Positions 6,978-14,920 of a DNA stretch of 27,452 bases are shown in pieces (position 1 is the first letter of the stretch; every line of letters starts with the position of its first letter). The stretch covers positions 1 through 27,452 of the forward strand of contig SFRL01000062.1 in NCBI GenBank assembly GCA_004562765.1. The letters are read 5' to 3'. Source of the DNA: a bacterium. Its GTDB lineage: Bacteria; Bacillota; Clostridia; Lachnospirales; Lachnospiraceae. The position numbers and the translations under genes were made by a program. A model generated the notes under the pieces. The model was not told the origin of the DNA and did no database searches. It worked only from the letters and a program-made list of their open reading frames with translations.

Positions 6978-7011
6978 CACAGATTTTACGTGATCTTTAC
7001 AAAATTTTACC
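6974..7011 (+). promoter_or_regulatory. Candidate PhoP box array upstream of ppk1
   Basis: TTGACA (6974), TTTACG (6985) and TTTACA (6996) are spaced exactly 11 nt, and TTTACC (7006) follows at 10 nt. The first unit overlaps the corA stop codon. The -10 element is uncertain: TGTGAT at 7016-7021 or TAGGAT at 7044-7049. Position before a polyphosphate kinase/phosphate transporter operon supports a phosphate regulon role. Confidence 0.6.
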
Positions 7012-7080
7012 TTGGTGTGATAGCAGTGCCTCTTTTCCCTTGTTAGGATATAAAAAACAAGAGAAGAGAGGGCTATTTTT

Positions 7081-9150
7081 ATGTCTGGTAAAGAAGAAAT
7101 CAACTGCTACGAGAACCGGGAACTGTCCTGGCTGCGTTTTAACGAGAGAGTGCTGGAGGAGGCGCGCAATCCGGCGGTACCCTTGATGGAGCGGCTGGGA
7201 TTTCTATCTATTTTCCAGAGCAATCTGGACGAATTTTTCATGGTGCGTGTCGGCTCCCTGGAGGATCAGAAATTCCTGAAAAAAGAAGTGTGCGATAACA
7301 AGACGGGAATGACGAGCGAGGAACAGCTTCGCGCGATCGCTGCAGAGAGCGCGAGACTCTGCCGCCTCAAGGATGCAACCTATCAGGGATTGATGGATGA
7401 GGTGGGGTGTCAGGGCTTTTTCCTCACAAATTTTCAGGAGCTTTCTGAGCAGGAGGAGGATTATCTGCATCATTACTTTATGAATGAGATCCTTCCGCTT
7501 CTGTCTGTCATGATCGTTGGACGCAAGCAGCCGTTTCCGTTTTTGAAAAATAAAGAGATCTATGCGATGGCTGTGCTGGAGACAAAGAGCGATAAGAGAA
7601 AGATTGGTATCATTCCCTGCTCCTCACAGGTATTTCCGCGTCTGATCAAGATTCCCACAAAGAAAAATACATATATGCTGTCAGAGGAGTTGATCCTTCA
7701 CTTCCTGCCGCGCGTGTTCCGGGAGTACAAGGTCGTGGAAAAGACTTTGCTTCGCATTACGCGTAACGCGGATATCGACATGAATCAGGCCTATGACGAG
7801 GATCTGGACTACCGTGATTACATGGCACAGATCATCAAGCAGCGCAAGAAGCTGTCTCCGGTGCGGCTGGAGATCACGCGGAATCTGGCGCCGGAGATGA
7901 CAAAACGTCTCAGACACTATTTTGAACTGGAAAAGGAGCGGATGTTTATTTCCGGGGCGCCGCTGGACCTGTCCTTTGTGGGTGAGATCAAGGACATTAT
8001 GCGCGAGAAAAAGGAGTTATTCTTTGAGCCGCGCACGCCGCAGAAAACAACGCTCTTAAAGGACAACGAACCGATCATTCCGCAGATACTGGATCACGAT
8101 GTACTGCTGAGCTATCCGTATGAGAGCATTAAGCCGTTCCTGACCCTTTTGCAGGAGGCGGCAAATGATTCGAAGGTCATTTCTATCCGCATGACACTGT
8201 ATCGTCTGGCAAGACACTCCAAGATCGTGGATGCGCTGGTGGAGGCGGCAGAAAACGGTAAACAGGTGGATGTTCTGGTGGAGCTGAAGGCGCGTTTCGA
8301 CGAGGAAAATAATATCGAGTGGAGCCGCACGCTGGAGCAGGCGGGCTGCCATGTCGTCTATGGTGTGGATGGTCTGAAGGTACATTCCAAGCTGTGTCTG
8401 ATCACGCGCAAGGATGGCGACGAGCTGCAGTACATCACGCAGATCGGCACGGGTAATTACAACGAAAAAACATCCAGACTGTATACGGATCTCTCGCTCA
8501 TCACGTCGCGCATGGCGATCGGAAAAGAGGCAGCCGATGTCTTTTCCGCATTGCTGCTCGGGGAGGTGGTGGAACAGTGTGAGCACCTGATGGTGGCACC
8601 GCGCTGTCTGCAAAATAAGATACTGGAAAAGATCGATCGTGAGATCGAGCACGTCAAGAACGGCGAGCAAGGTTATATCGGCGTGAAGATCAACTCACTC
8701 ACCGACAAGAAGATCATCGATCGTCTGATCGAAGCATCACAGGCCGGTGTGAAGATCGAACTTCTGATCCGCGGCATCAACTGTCTGCACAGCGGCATCG
8801 CGGGTCTGACAGACAATATCGAGGTGCACAGTATTGTGGGACGGTTTCTGGAGCACTCCAGGATCTACATTTTCGGAACGCCGGATCGGGATGAGATCTA
8901 TATCGCATCCGCCGATTTTATGACACGCAATACGCTGCGGCGTGTGGAGGTGGCAACGCCCATCTATGATGAAAAATTGAAGCTGCGTATCCGGGAGATG
9001 TTTGTGACGATGTTCAGCGACAATGTAAAAGGACGTATCCAGCAGCCGGACGGAAGTTATCAGATTCCGGCGGAGGCAGATACGAGACTGGAATCTCAGG
9101 AGTATTTTTACGAGCAGGCATATGATGCCAAAGCAGATAAGGAAGGATAA
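7081..9150 (+). CDS. ppk1: Polyphosphate kinase 1
   Basis: A full-length 689-residue PPK1, which reversibly polymerises the gamma phosphate of ATP into polyphosphate. The N-terminal domain starts with the family signature ENRELSWLRFNERVLEEA, followed by SNLDEFFMVRVG. The head and catalytic domains include KVHSKLCLITRK with the autophosphorylated His at residue 435, and FLEHSR with the second conserved His at residue 592. Both numbers coincide with E. coli PPK1. GTGNYNEKT and the RVEVATPI segment near the end are also conserved. The ATG at 7081 has a GAGAGGG site. The Na/Pi cotransporter gene begins 6 nt after the stop, forming a phosphate operon. Confidence 0.96.
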   Translation: MSGKEEINCYENRELSWLRFNERVLEEARNPAVPLMERLGFLSIFQSNLDEFFMVRVGSLEDQKFLKKEVCDNKTGMTSEEQLRAIAAESARLCRLKDATYQGLMDEVGCQGFFLTNFQELSEQEEDYLHHYFMNEILPLLSVMIVGRKQPFPFLKNKEIYAMAVLETKSDKRKIGIIPCSSQVFPRLIKIPTKKNTYMLSEELILHFLPRVFREYKVVEKTLLRITRNADIDMNQAYDEDLDYRDYMAQIIKQRKKLSPVRLEITRNLAPEMTKRLRHYFELEKERMFISGAPLDLSFVGEIKDIMREKKELFFEPRTPQKTTLLKDNEPIIPQILDHDVLLSYPYESIKPFLTLLQEAANDSKVISIRMTLYRLARHSKIVDALVEAAENGKQVDVLVELKARFDEENNIEWSRTLEQAGCHVVYGVDGLKVHSKLCLITRKDGDELQYITQIGTGNYNEKTSRLYTDLSLITSRMAIGKEAADVFSALLLGEVVEQCEHLMVAPRCLQNKILEKIDREIEHVKNGEQGYIGVKINSLTDKKIIDRLIEASQAGVKIELLIRGINCLHSGIAGLTDNIEVHSIVGRFLEHSRIYIFGTPDRDEIYIASADFMTRNTLRRVEVATPIYDEKLKLRIREMFVTMFSDNVKGRIQQPDGSYQIPAEADTRLESQEYFYEQAYDAKADKEG

Positions 9151-9156
9151 AAAAGA

Positions 9157-10887
9157 ATGAACGAGACGATAAAAGTGATCTTCGGATTGATCGGAGGTCT
9201 GGCGCTCTTTTTGTACGGCATGAACAGCATGAGTGATGCGTTGCAGAAAGCAGCGGGCGAGCGCATGAAAAAAATACTCGGATTTCTCACGAGAAATCCG
9301 GTCATGGGCGTGCTCGCAGGAGCATTGGTGACAGCGGTTCTGCAGAGTTCTTCGGCGACGACGGTCATGGTGATCGGTTTTGTCAGCGCAGGACTGATGA
9401 GTCTTCCACAGGCAATTTCCGTGATCTTCGGAGCAAATATCGGAACGACCATGACCGCACAGCTTATGGCGTTTAAGATCAGCAACTACATCTATCCGAT
9501 TATTTTTATTGGTTTTATACTTTATTTTGTGGGCAAAAAAGAAAAAGTAAAAAACGTCGGCATGGTCATTTTTTCTTTCGGACTGCTGTTTGAAGGAATT
9601 GAGATCATGGGTGGTGTCATGAAGCCGCTGGCAGGCAGCCCTGTCTTTACAGATCTCATGGGCAAAGTGACGCAGATCCCGGTGCTGGGAGTATTGCTTG
9701 GTATGGTGATGACACTGGTGGTGCAAAGCTCTTCTGCCACGATCGCGGTTTTGCAGAATTTTGCATCGCAGGCGGGTGCGGACGGGTTACACAGTGTCAT
9801 TGGGCTGACCGGCGCGATCCCGATCCTGCTGGGAGATAATATCGGAACGACGATCACAGCGCTTCTGGCATCCATCGGACAGTCTAAAAATGCAAAGCGC
9901 ACGGCGGTGGCGCACAGTGTGTTTAATATCAGCGGAAGTCTTCTGTTTTTATTTCTGATCAGACCGCTGGCAGCATTTGTGCAGTGGATCTCTCCGAAGG
10001 GACCGGAGCTGGAGGTGATCTCCAGACAGATCGCGAATGCACATACAACATTCAACATTTGCTGTACGATCATCTGGCTGCCGCTCATTCCGGTGATGGT
10101 GAAGATTGTTACATTTCTGGTACGAGGCAAAAAAGAGGAAGTGGTCAGCCATCTGGAGCCGAAATACTTGGATGAGAAGGTGCTTGCACAGCCGATGGCA
10201 GCCATGTATCTGCTGTCCCGGGAGATCAGTCGTGTGTCAGAGTATGCGTCTGAAATGATCGGATATGCGCAGGAGGCATTGCTGGGCAAGGAGCCGGTGG
10301 CTGCACAGCAAAATTATGTGACTGCACATGAGACCGTCAAGAGCCTGCAGGAGTATATCTCCAACTATATCACGCGGCTCTTTTCCGGCGGAGGACTGAC
10401 GGAAAGCCAGTCTGAACAGACGGCCGGTCTGTTGTTTGTCACAAACAATCTGGATCGTGTGGCGGACCGGTGTGAGGAGATCAATGTGGTGACGGTGGCG
10501 CTGCACGAAAACGGGCGCAAACTTTCCAAGGATGCAAAGGAGGAGCTGCGACGCTGCTTTAAGATCGCAAAAAATCTGTTTTCGGCATCCATGGAGGCTG
10601 TCACACTGGGAGATGAGCAGATCGCTGAGAAGGTGACAAAAGAAAAGAACCGCATGCGCAAGGCGCAGAAGAACTGCAACAAAGCGCATCTCTCCCGTGT
10701 GAAATCAAAGTCGTGCGATGCGGATATGACGGCGAATTATTCGGATATTCTCTACAATCTGGACCGTATAGTTGATAACTGCGTGGGTATTGCAGAGGAG
10801 GCAATGGATCATGTGACACTGGTGCGTCTCGAGGATCTGGAGGAAAACGACCGGGAACAGATGGAGGCGGAGATTGGAGAACAGTAA
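9157..10887 (+). CDS. Na+/phosphate cotransporter with C-terminal PhoU-like domain (NptA/YjbB type)
   Basis: A 576-residue Na/Pi-cotransporter II-related protein. The membrane part (about 1-320) has the inverted duplicated core of the family: QSSSAT at residues 63-68 and again at 190-195, paired with GANIGTT (92-98) and a later GDNIGTT. The C-terminal part (about 340-560) is helical and hydrophilic and resembles PhoU bundles (for example LLFVTNNLDRVADRCEEI and ILYNLDRIVDNC). It imports phosphate with Na+, or balances cytoplasmic Pi. Co-transcription with ppk1 is indicated by a 6-nt gap and a terminator only after this gene, coupling Pi entry to polyphosphate storage. Confidence 0.93.
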   Translation: MNETIKVIFGLIGGLALFLYGMNSMSDALQKAAGERMKKILGFLTRNPVMGVLAGALVTAVLQSSSATTVMVIGFVSAGLMSLPQAISVIFGANIGTTMTAQLMAFKISNYIYPIIFIGFILYFVGKKEKVKNVGMVIFSFGLLFEGIEIMGGVMKPLAGSPVFTDLMGKVTQIPVLGVLLGMVMTLVVQSSSATIAVLQNFASQAGADGLHSVIGLTGAIPILLGDNIGTTITALLASIGQSKNAKRTAVAHSVFNISGSLLFLFLIRPLAAFVQWISPKGPELEVISRQIANAHTTFNICCTIIWLPLIPVMVKIVTFLVRGKKEEVVSHLEPKYLDEKVLAQPMAAMYLLSREISRVSEYASEMIGYAQEALLGKEPVAAQQNYVTAHETVKSLQEYISNYITRLFSGGGLTESQSEQTAGLLFVTNNLDRVADRCEEINVVTVALHENGRKLSKDAKEELRRCFKIAKNLFSASMEAVTLGDEQIAEKVTKEKNRMRKAQKNCNKAHLSRVKSKSCDADMTANYSDILYNLDRIVDNCVGIAEEAMDHVTLVRLEDLEENDREQMEAEIGEQ

Positions 10888-10894
10888 AAGACTG

Positions 10895-10940
10895 GAGCGA
10901 GCTGTAAAAAGCCCGCTCTTTTATTACTTTTTTGTAATAA
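10895..10940 (+). terminator. Terminator of ppk1 operon and adjacent AT-rich dyad
   Basis: GAGCG (10895-10899) pairs with CGCTC (10914-10918) and T-rich DNA follows. A second dyad, TTATTAC (10921-10927) and GTAATAA (10934-10940) around TTTTTT, lies immediately after it. The remaining roughly 110 nt before the next gene hold only weak promoter-like elements. Confidence 0.7.
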
Positions 10941-11054
10941 AAAATAGCTCAACGAGCAGTTTTGTGGTAGGATATTTTTAGATGTTTCTATTTCACATAA
11001 CGCCCGGCTGCGAAAGAGCCGCAGGCGACGCAATTTTATCTGGGGAGAGACAGG

Positions 11055-11972
11055 ATGATCTACACAGTCACACTGAATCCGTCATTGGACTATATCGTAT
11101 CGGTGGAAGATTTTAAACTGGGACTAACGAACCGCACCAGCACGGAATTGATACTGCCGGGCGGGAAAGGTATCAACGTGTCAACGGTACTTGACAATCT
11201 GGGCATCGAGAGCACGGCGCTCGGGTTTGTTGCCGGTTTTACCGGAGACGAGATCGTGCGCAGGGTGGAAGCCATACATGTCAGGTCGGAGTTTATCCGC
11301 GTGGAGAAGGGAATCTCGCGCATAAATGTCAAACTGCGCTCCGTCGACGGGACAGAGATCAACGGCATGGGTCCGGAGATTGGCGCGGAAGCATGGGAGT
11401 GTTTGATGGAAAAGCTGGATAGGTTGTGTGAGGGAGATCTTCTTGTACTGGCAGGCAGTATTCCGCCTTCGCTTCCGGATGATATTTACAGCCGGATGAT
11501 GGAGCGGCTGGAGGACAGGGGCATTCTGACAGTTGTCGATGCGACAGGAAATCTTTTGCTTGATACACTTTCACATCACCCGTTTCTGATCAAGCCGAAC
11601 AATCATGAACTGGGAGCTCTTTTTGATGCGGAGCTGTCCACGCGGGAAACGGTCGTGCCCTATGCAAAAGAACTGCAAACGCGCGGTGCACGCAATGTAC
11701 TGGTGTCCATGGGCGGAGAGGGAGCAGTGCTTGTCGCCGAGGATGGACAGGTCTATCTGTCTCCTGCACCGGAGGGAACGGTGGTGAACAGCGTCGGTGC
11801 GGGGGATTCGATGGTAGCCGGATTCCTTGCGGGGTGGATGGAAAAAGCAGAATACCGTCATGCGTTTTATATGGGACTGGCAGCAGGAAGCGCCAGCGCA
11901 TTTTCCGAGTATCTTGCGACCGGAGCCGAGGTGGAAAAACTGTATCGCTCCTTGACAGAATGTGAAAACTGA
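11055..11972 (+). CDS. fruK: 1-phosphofructokinase (PfkB/ribokinase-family sugar-phosphate kinase)
   Basis: A 305-residue PfkB-family kinase that most resembles FruK, converting fructose 1-phosphate to fructose 1,6-bisphosphate. The start IYTVTLNPSLDYIV, the PGGKGINVS substrate signature (about residues 36-44), and the anion-hole and base motif NSVGAGDSMVAGF (about 249-261, catalytic Asp in GAGD) are conserved. The ATG follows GGGGAG at 7 nt. It precedes HPr and enzyme I genes, which fits a fructose PTS setting, but no fructose EII gene is in the window. Tagatose-6-phosphate kinase (LacC) is the nearest alternative. Its ribosome site GGGGAGAG (11042-11049) is complementary to the candidate sRNA at 4413-4420. 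Confidence 0.88.
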   Translation: MIYTVTLNPSLDYIVSVEDFKLGLTNRTSTELILPGGKGINVSTVLDNLGIESTALGFVAGFTGDEIVRRVEAIHVRSEFIRVEKGISRINVKLRSVDGTEINGMGPEIGAEAWECLMEKLDRLCEGDLLVLAGSIPPSLPDDIYSRMMERLEDRGILTVVDATGNLLLDTLSHHPFLIKPNNHELGALFDAELSTRETVVPYAKELQTRGARNVLVSMGGEGAVLVAEDGQVYLSPAPEGTVVNSVGAGDSMVAGFLAGWMEKAEYRHAFYMGLAAGSASAFSEYLATGAEVEKLYRSLTECEN

Positions 11973-12084
11973 AGAATGAAAAGCAGAGGGAACTGGTGTA
12001 CAATTATAATAGATGCGGTGGTTGAAAAACTCCGTGCAAAACAGGTGGAATTTTGTAAAAAAGTCATAGAGGGAGGATGACATT

Positions 12085-12342
12085 ATGAGAGAATTTAAGT
12101 ATGTTGTTACAGATCCGGAAGGAATCCATGCACGCCCGGCGGGAGATCTCGTGAAGGAGGCAAAGAAATATCAGTGCAGTATCACGCTGACAAAGGACGG
12201 AAAGAGCGGAGACTGTAAAAAGATCTTTGGTCTGATGGGACTTGCCGTCAAAAACGGCAATGAGATCACGATGACTTTTGACGGAGCGGACGAGGATGCG
12301 GCATGTGAGGCGATTGAGGCGTTCATGAAAGCAAACCTGTAG
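12085..12342 (+). CDS. ptsH: HPr-like phosphocarrier protein of the PTS (lacks regulatory Ser46)
   Basis: An 85-residue HPr. The phosphoryl-accepting His15 lies in the motif GIHARPAG, so it can take phosphate from enzyme I and pass it to sugar EIIA domains. At the place of Ser46 (usually KSIMGVMSL) the sequence reads CKKIFGLMGL with Lys46, so HPr kinase could not phosphorylate it and it should not act with CcpA in catabolite repression. The start is the ATG with GAGGGAGG 7-8 nt upstream. The ptsI gene begins 12 nt after the stop, a normal ptsH-ptsI order. A TATAAT at 12005-12010 could be a promoter, but no -35 is evident. Confidence 0.9.
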   Translation: MREFKYVVTDPEGIHARPAGDLVKEAKKYQCSITLTKDGKSGDCKKIFGLMGLAVKNGNEITMTFDGADEDAACEAIEAFMKANL

Positions 12343-12353
12343 GAGAAGTGAAC

Positions 12354-13917
12354 ATGCAGATATATAAAGGAAAAAGTGTATTTGGCGGGATCGCCATGGG
12401 CAGGATCCGCGTTTACAAAAAGGATCAGCAGCTGGTAAAACGTCAGGAGATTGAGGATGCGGAGGCAGAGTGTGTCCGCTATCGGAATGCGCGCGATGAA
12501 GCGTTGAAGCAGCTGCAGGAATTGTATGACAAGGCGCTCAGAGAAGTTGGCGAGGAAAATGCCGCTATTTTTGAAGTGCATCAGATGATGCTTGAGGACG
12601 ATGATTATAATGAGTCTGTAGAAGATATCATCCGCACGGAGCAGGTCAATGCAGAATATGCGGTTGCAGCTACGGGAGACAATTTCGCAGGAATGTTTGC
12701 CGCCATGGATGACGAATACATGCGGGGACGCGCGGCGGATGTCAAGGATATTTCAGGGCGAGTGCTGGGCATCCTGAATGGTGCATCAGCCGCGGAAGTG
12801 ACGGTGGATGAGCCGGCCATTATCGTGGCGGACGATCTTGCTCCGTCGGAAACGGTTCAGATGGATAAAAGTAAGGTTCTGTCATTTGTAACCGTGCACG
12901 GATCGCTCAATTCGCATACAGCGATCCTTGCCCGTACGATGAGTATTCCGGCGCTTGTCGGAACCAACCTGACGCCGGATGCATCTGTGGATGGAAAATT
13001 TGCAGTGGTGGACGGAGCGGCAGGAAAACTCTATGTCGAGCCGGATGAAGAGACCATGAAGGAACTCGAAAAAAGGCGGCGGGAGTTTCTGGAGCAGAAG
13101 GAGCTTTTGGAAACGATGAAGGGCAGGGAGACGATCACGCCCGATGGACAGAAAATGATGCTCTATGCGAATATCGGAAACACTAATGATCTTGCGACCG
13201 TCATCCAAAATGACGCAGAGGGTATCGGATTGTTCCGAAGTGAATTTATCTATCTGGAGCGCGATCATTTCCCCACCGAGGAGGAGCAGTTTGAGATCTA
13301 CAAACAGGTGGCTGAGGCATTGGCGGGTAAACGTGTCATTATCCGCACACTTGATATCGGAGCGGATAAGCAGTGTGATTATTTTGAACTGGAAAAAGAA
13401 GAAAACCCGGCGATGGGCTGCCGCGCGATCCGGATCTGCCTGACAAGACCGGAGATCTTCAAGACACAGCTGCGCGCGCTGTTTCGTGCAAGTGTATTTG
13501 GAAAAATAGCCATCATGTATGAGCATCGCATACGGTGAGGTGGAGCAGGGTATCATGATTGAGACACCTGCCGCAGTCATGATCAGCGATCTGCTTGCCG
13601 AAGAAGTAGATTTCTTCAGTATCGGGACAAACGATCTGACCCAGTATACACTGGCGATCGATCGTCAGAATACAAAACTGGATGCGTTTTTTGACCCGCA
13701 TCATCCCGCAGTGCTGCGCATGATCCGGATGGTTGTGGATAATGCTCATAAAAAGGGAATCTGGGTCGGCATCTGTGGAGAACTGGGTGCGGATATGGAA
13801 TTGACGCGGGAATTTTTACAGATGGGTATAGATGAATTATCCGTTTCACCCGGACGTATCCTTCCGCTGCGCAAACTGATACGCGAGACAGAGGGACGTT
13901 CCTTTTGCCACGATTAA
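12354..13917 (+). pseudogene. ptsI: PTS enzyme I, disrupted by an internal deletion and frameshift
   Basis: Enzyme I takes phosphate from PEP and passes it to HPr. The N-terminal part runs in frame from the ATG at 12354 (AGGAGA 7 nt upstream) and includes the swivel domain with its active-site His in GSLNSHTAIL. The barrel then breaks after KIAIMY near 13518, shifts frame and stops at 13538. The remainder (AYGEVEQGIMIETPAAV, then IGTNDLTQYTLAIDRQN, then GICGELGAD with the conserved Cys) continues in another frame to 13917. Compared with intact enzymes, about 26-28 residues (PMI... segment) are missing at the joint, so about 80 nt seem deleted. Its tail ETEGRSFCHD is repeat-encoded. It is a pseudogene or an assembly artefact. 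Confidence 0.85.
13891..13914 (+). repeat. Dispersed 24-bp repeat, copy 1 (3' end of ptsI)
   Basis: The core GGGACGTTCCTTTTG is followed by CCACGAT. It is identical over 24 bp to copy 2 at 14879-14902. It encodes EGRSFCHD at the end of the enzyme I frame. Confidence 0.85.
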
Positions 13918-13999
13918 AGAAAAGTGCTGGTTACACGATTCAGACATGAGAAAACATGGGTTGTTAGTAAAAGTCCATGTTTATGAGGGAGGATACATC
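13918..13999 (+). other. Gap between ptsI and the epimerase gene with an 8-bp dyad
   Basis: AAACATGG (13952-13959) pairs with CCATGTTT (13975-13982) around a 15-nt loop, without a T run. It may be a leader hairpin of the epimerase gene or a decayed terminator. Confidence 0.4.
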
Positions 14000-14920
14000 A
14001 TGAGATATACACTTGAAAACGAGATACTTGCTGTGGAGATCGACTCCTTTGGAGCAGAGCTCAAGTCTGTAAAACGAAAATCGGATGATCTTGAATACAT
14101 GTGGCAGGGAGATCCGAAATACTGGGGACGGACATCTCCGGTGCTGTTTCCGTTTGTGGGAGTTCCCAAGGATAAGGAATACCGCTATGCGGGCAAGACC
14201 TATGCGATGGGACAGCACGGGTTTGCAAGAGATATGGAATTTGAACCGGAATGCGTGGAGGATACGCGTATCTGGTTTGTTCTTCACGCTACGGAGGAGA
14301 CTCTGGCGAAATACCCGTTTGCATTTCGCCTGCACATCGGATATGAGCTTTACAGGAATGAGGTAAAAGTCATGTGGAAGGTGGAAAACACGATTGACAA
14401 GCCGATGTATTTTTCCATCGGTGCGCATCCTGCATTCCGCTGTCCGATCCACGGAGAGGAAAATAAACTCGGTTACGGTCTGAAATTTGCAGGACTGACA
14501 AATGAGCTCCACCATCACGGCAATACGCCGGAGGGACTGGCGATCATGGATGATCAGGTACTGCCGCTGGATGACGGCGTGGTAAAGTTTACACCGGGAT
14601 TTTTTGATACCTGTACCTATATGGTTGAAGGAAAACAGACCGGAGCAGTTTCTTTGCTGGACAGCGCCGGCGAGGCGTATGTGACCGTACATTTTGACAC
14701 GCCACTGTTTGCCGTCTGGTCTCCTGAGAAAAAGGAAGCGCCTTTTGTGTGTATCGAGCCGTGGTTCGGAAGATGTGACGCGGTGGATTTCGACGGAACG
14801 CTGGAGACGCGCGCCTACGAGAATAAGCTGGCAGAGGATGGCGTATTCGAGGCTGAGTATACGATGGAGTTTGTGACGGAGGGACGTTCCTTTTGCCACG
14901 ATAGTATAGGAAGACAATGA
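14000..14920 (+). CDS. Aldose 1-epimerase family protein, LacX type
   Basis: A 306-residue galactose-mutarotase-fold protein of the LacX branch, expected to interconvert anomers of a free or phosphorylated hexose. Landmarks are LFPFVG, the first conserved His in GQHGFARD, the second in SIGAHPAFRCP, and the general-base Glu in CIEPWFGRCD. The ATG at 14000 is chosen for GAGGGAGG 7 nt upstream; an upstream in-frame ATG at 13946 lacks such a site. The last residues (EGRSFCHDSIGRQ) come from the dispersed repeat and lie beyond the expected family end near YTMEFV. Its stop overlaps the next start as ATGA, so translation is coupled. Confidence 0.88.
   Translation: MRYTLENEILAVEIDSFGAELKSVKRKSDDLEYMWQGDPKYWGRTSPVLFPFVGVPKDKEYRYAGKTYAMGQHGFARDMEFEPECVEDTRIWFVLHATEETLAKYPFAFRLHIGYELYRNEVKVMWKVENTIDKPMYFSIGAHPAFRCPIHGEENKLGYGLKFAGLTNELHHHGNTPEGLAIMDDQVLPLDDGVVKFTPGFFDTCTYMVEGKQTGAVSLLDSAGEAYVTVHFDTPLFAVWSPEKKEAPFVCIEPWFGRCDAVDFDGTLETRAYENKLAEDGVFEAEYTMEFVTEGRSFCHDSIGRQ
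14879..14902 (+). repeat. Dispersed 24-bp repeat, copy 2 (3' end of epimerase gene)
   Basis: Identical over 24 bp to 13891-13914, with three further matching bases upstream beyond one mismatch. It is read in the same frame and again encodes EGRSFCHD. Confidence 0.85.

Noticed and set aside
13519..13917. A separate gene for the C-terminal part of enzyme I starting at the ATG at 13519.
   Set aside because: No ribosome site, and the ATG lies in sequence that codes for the upstream part in another frame. A deletion joint explains it better than a split enzyme.
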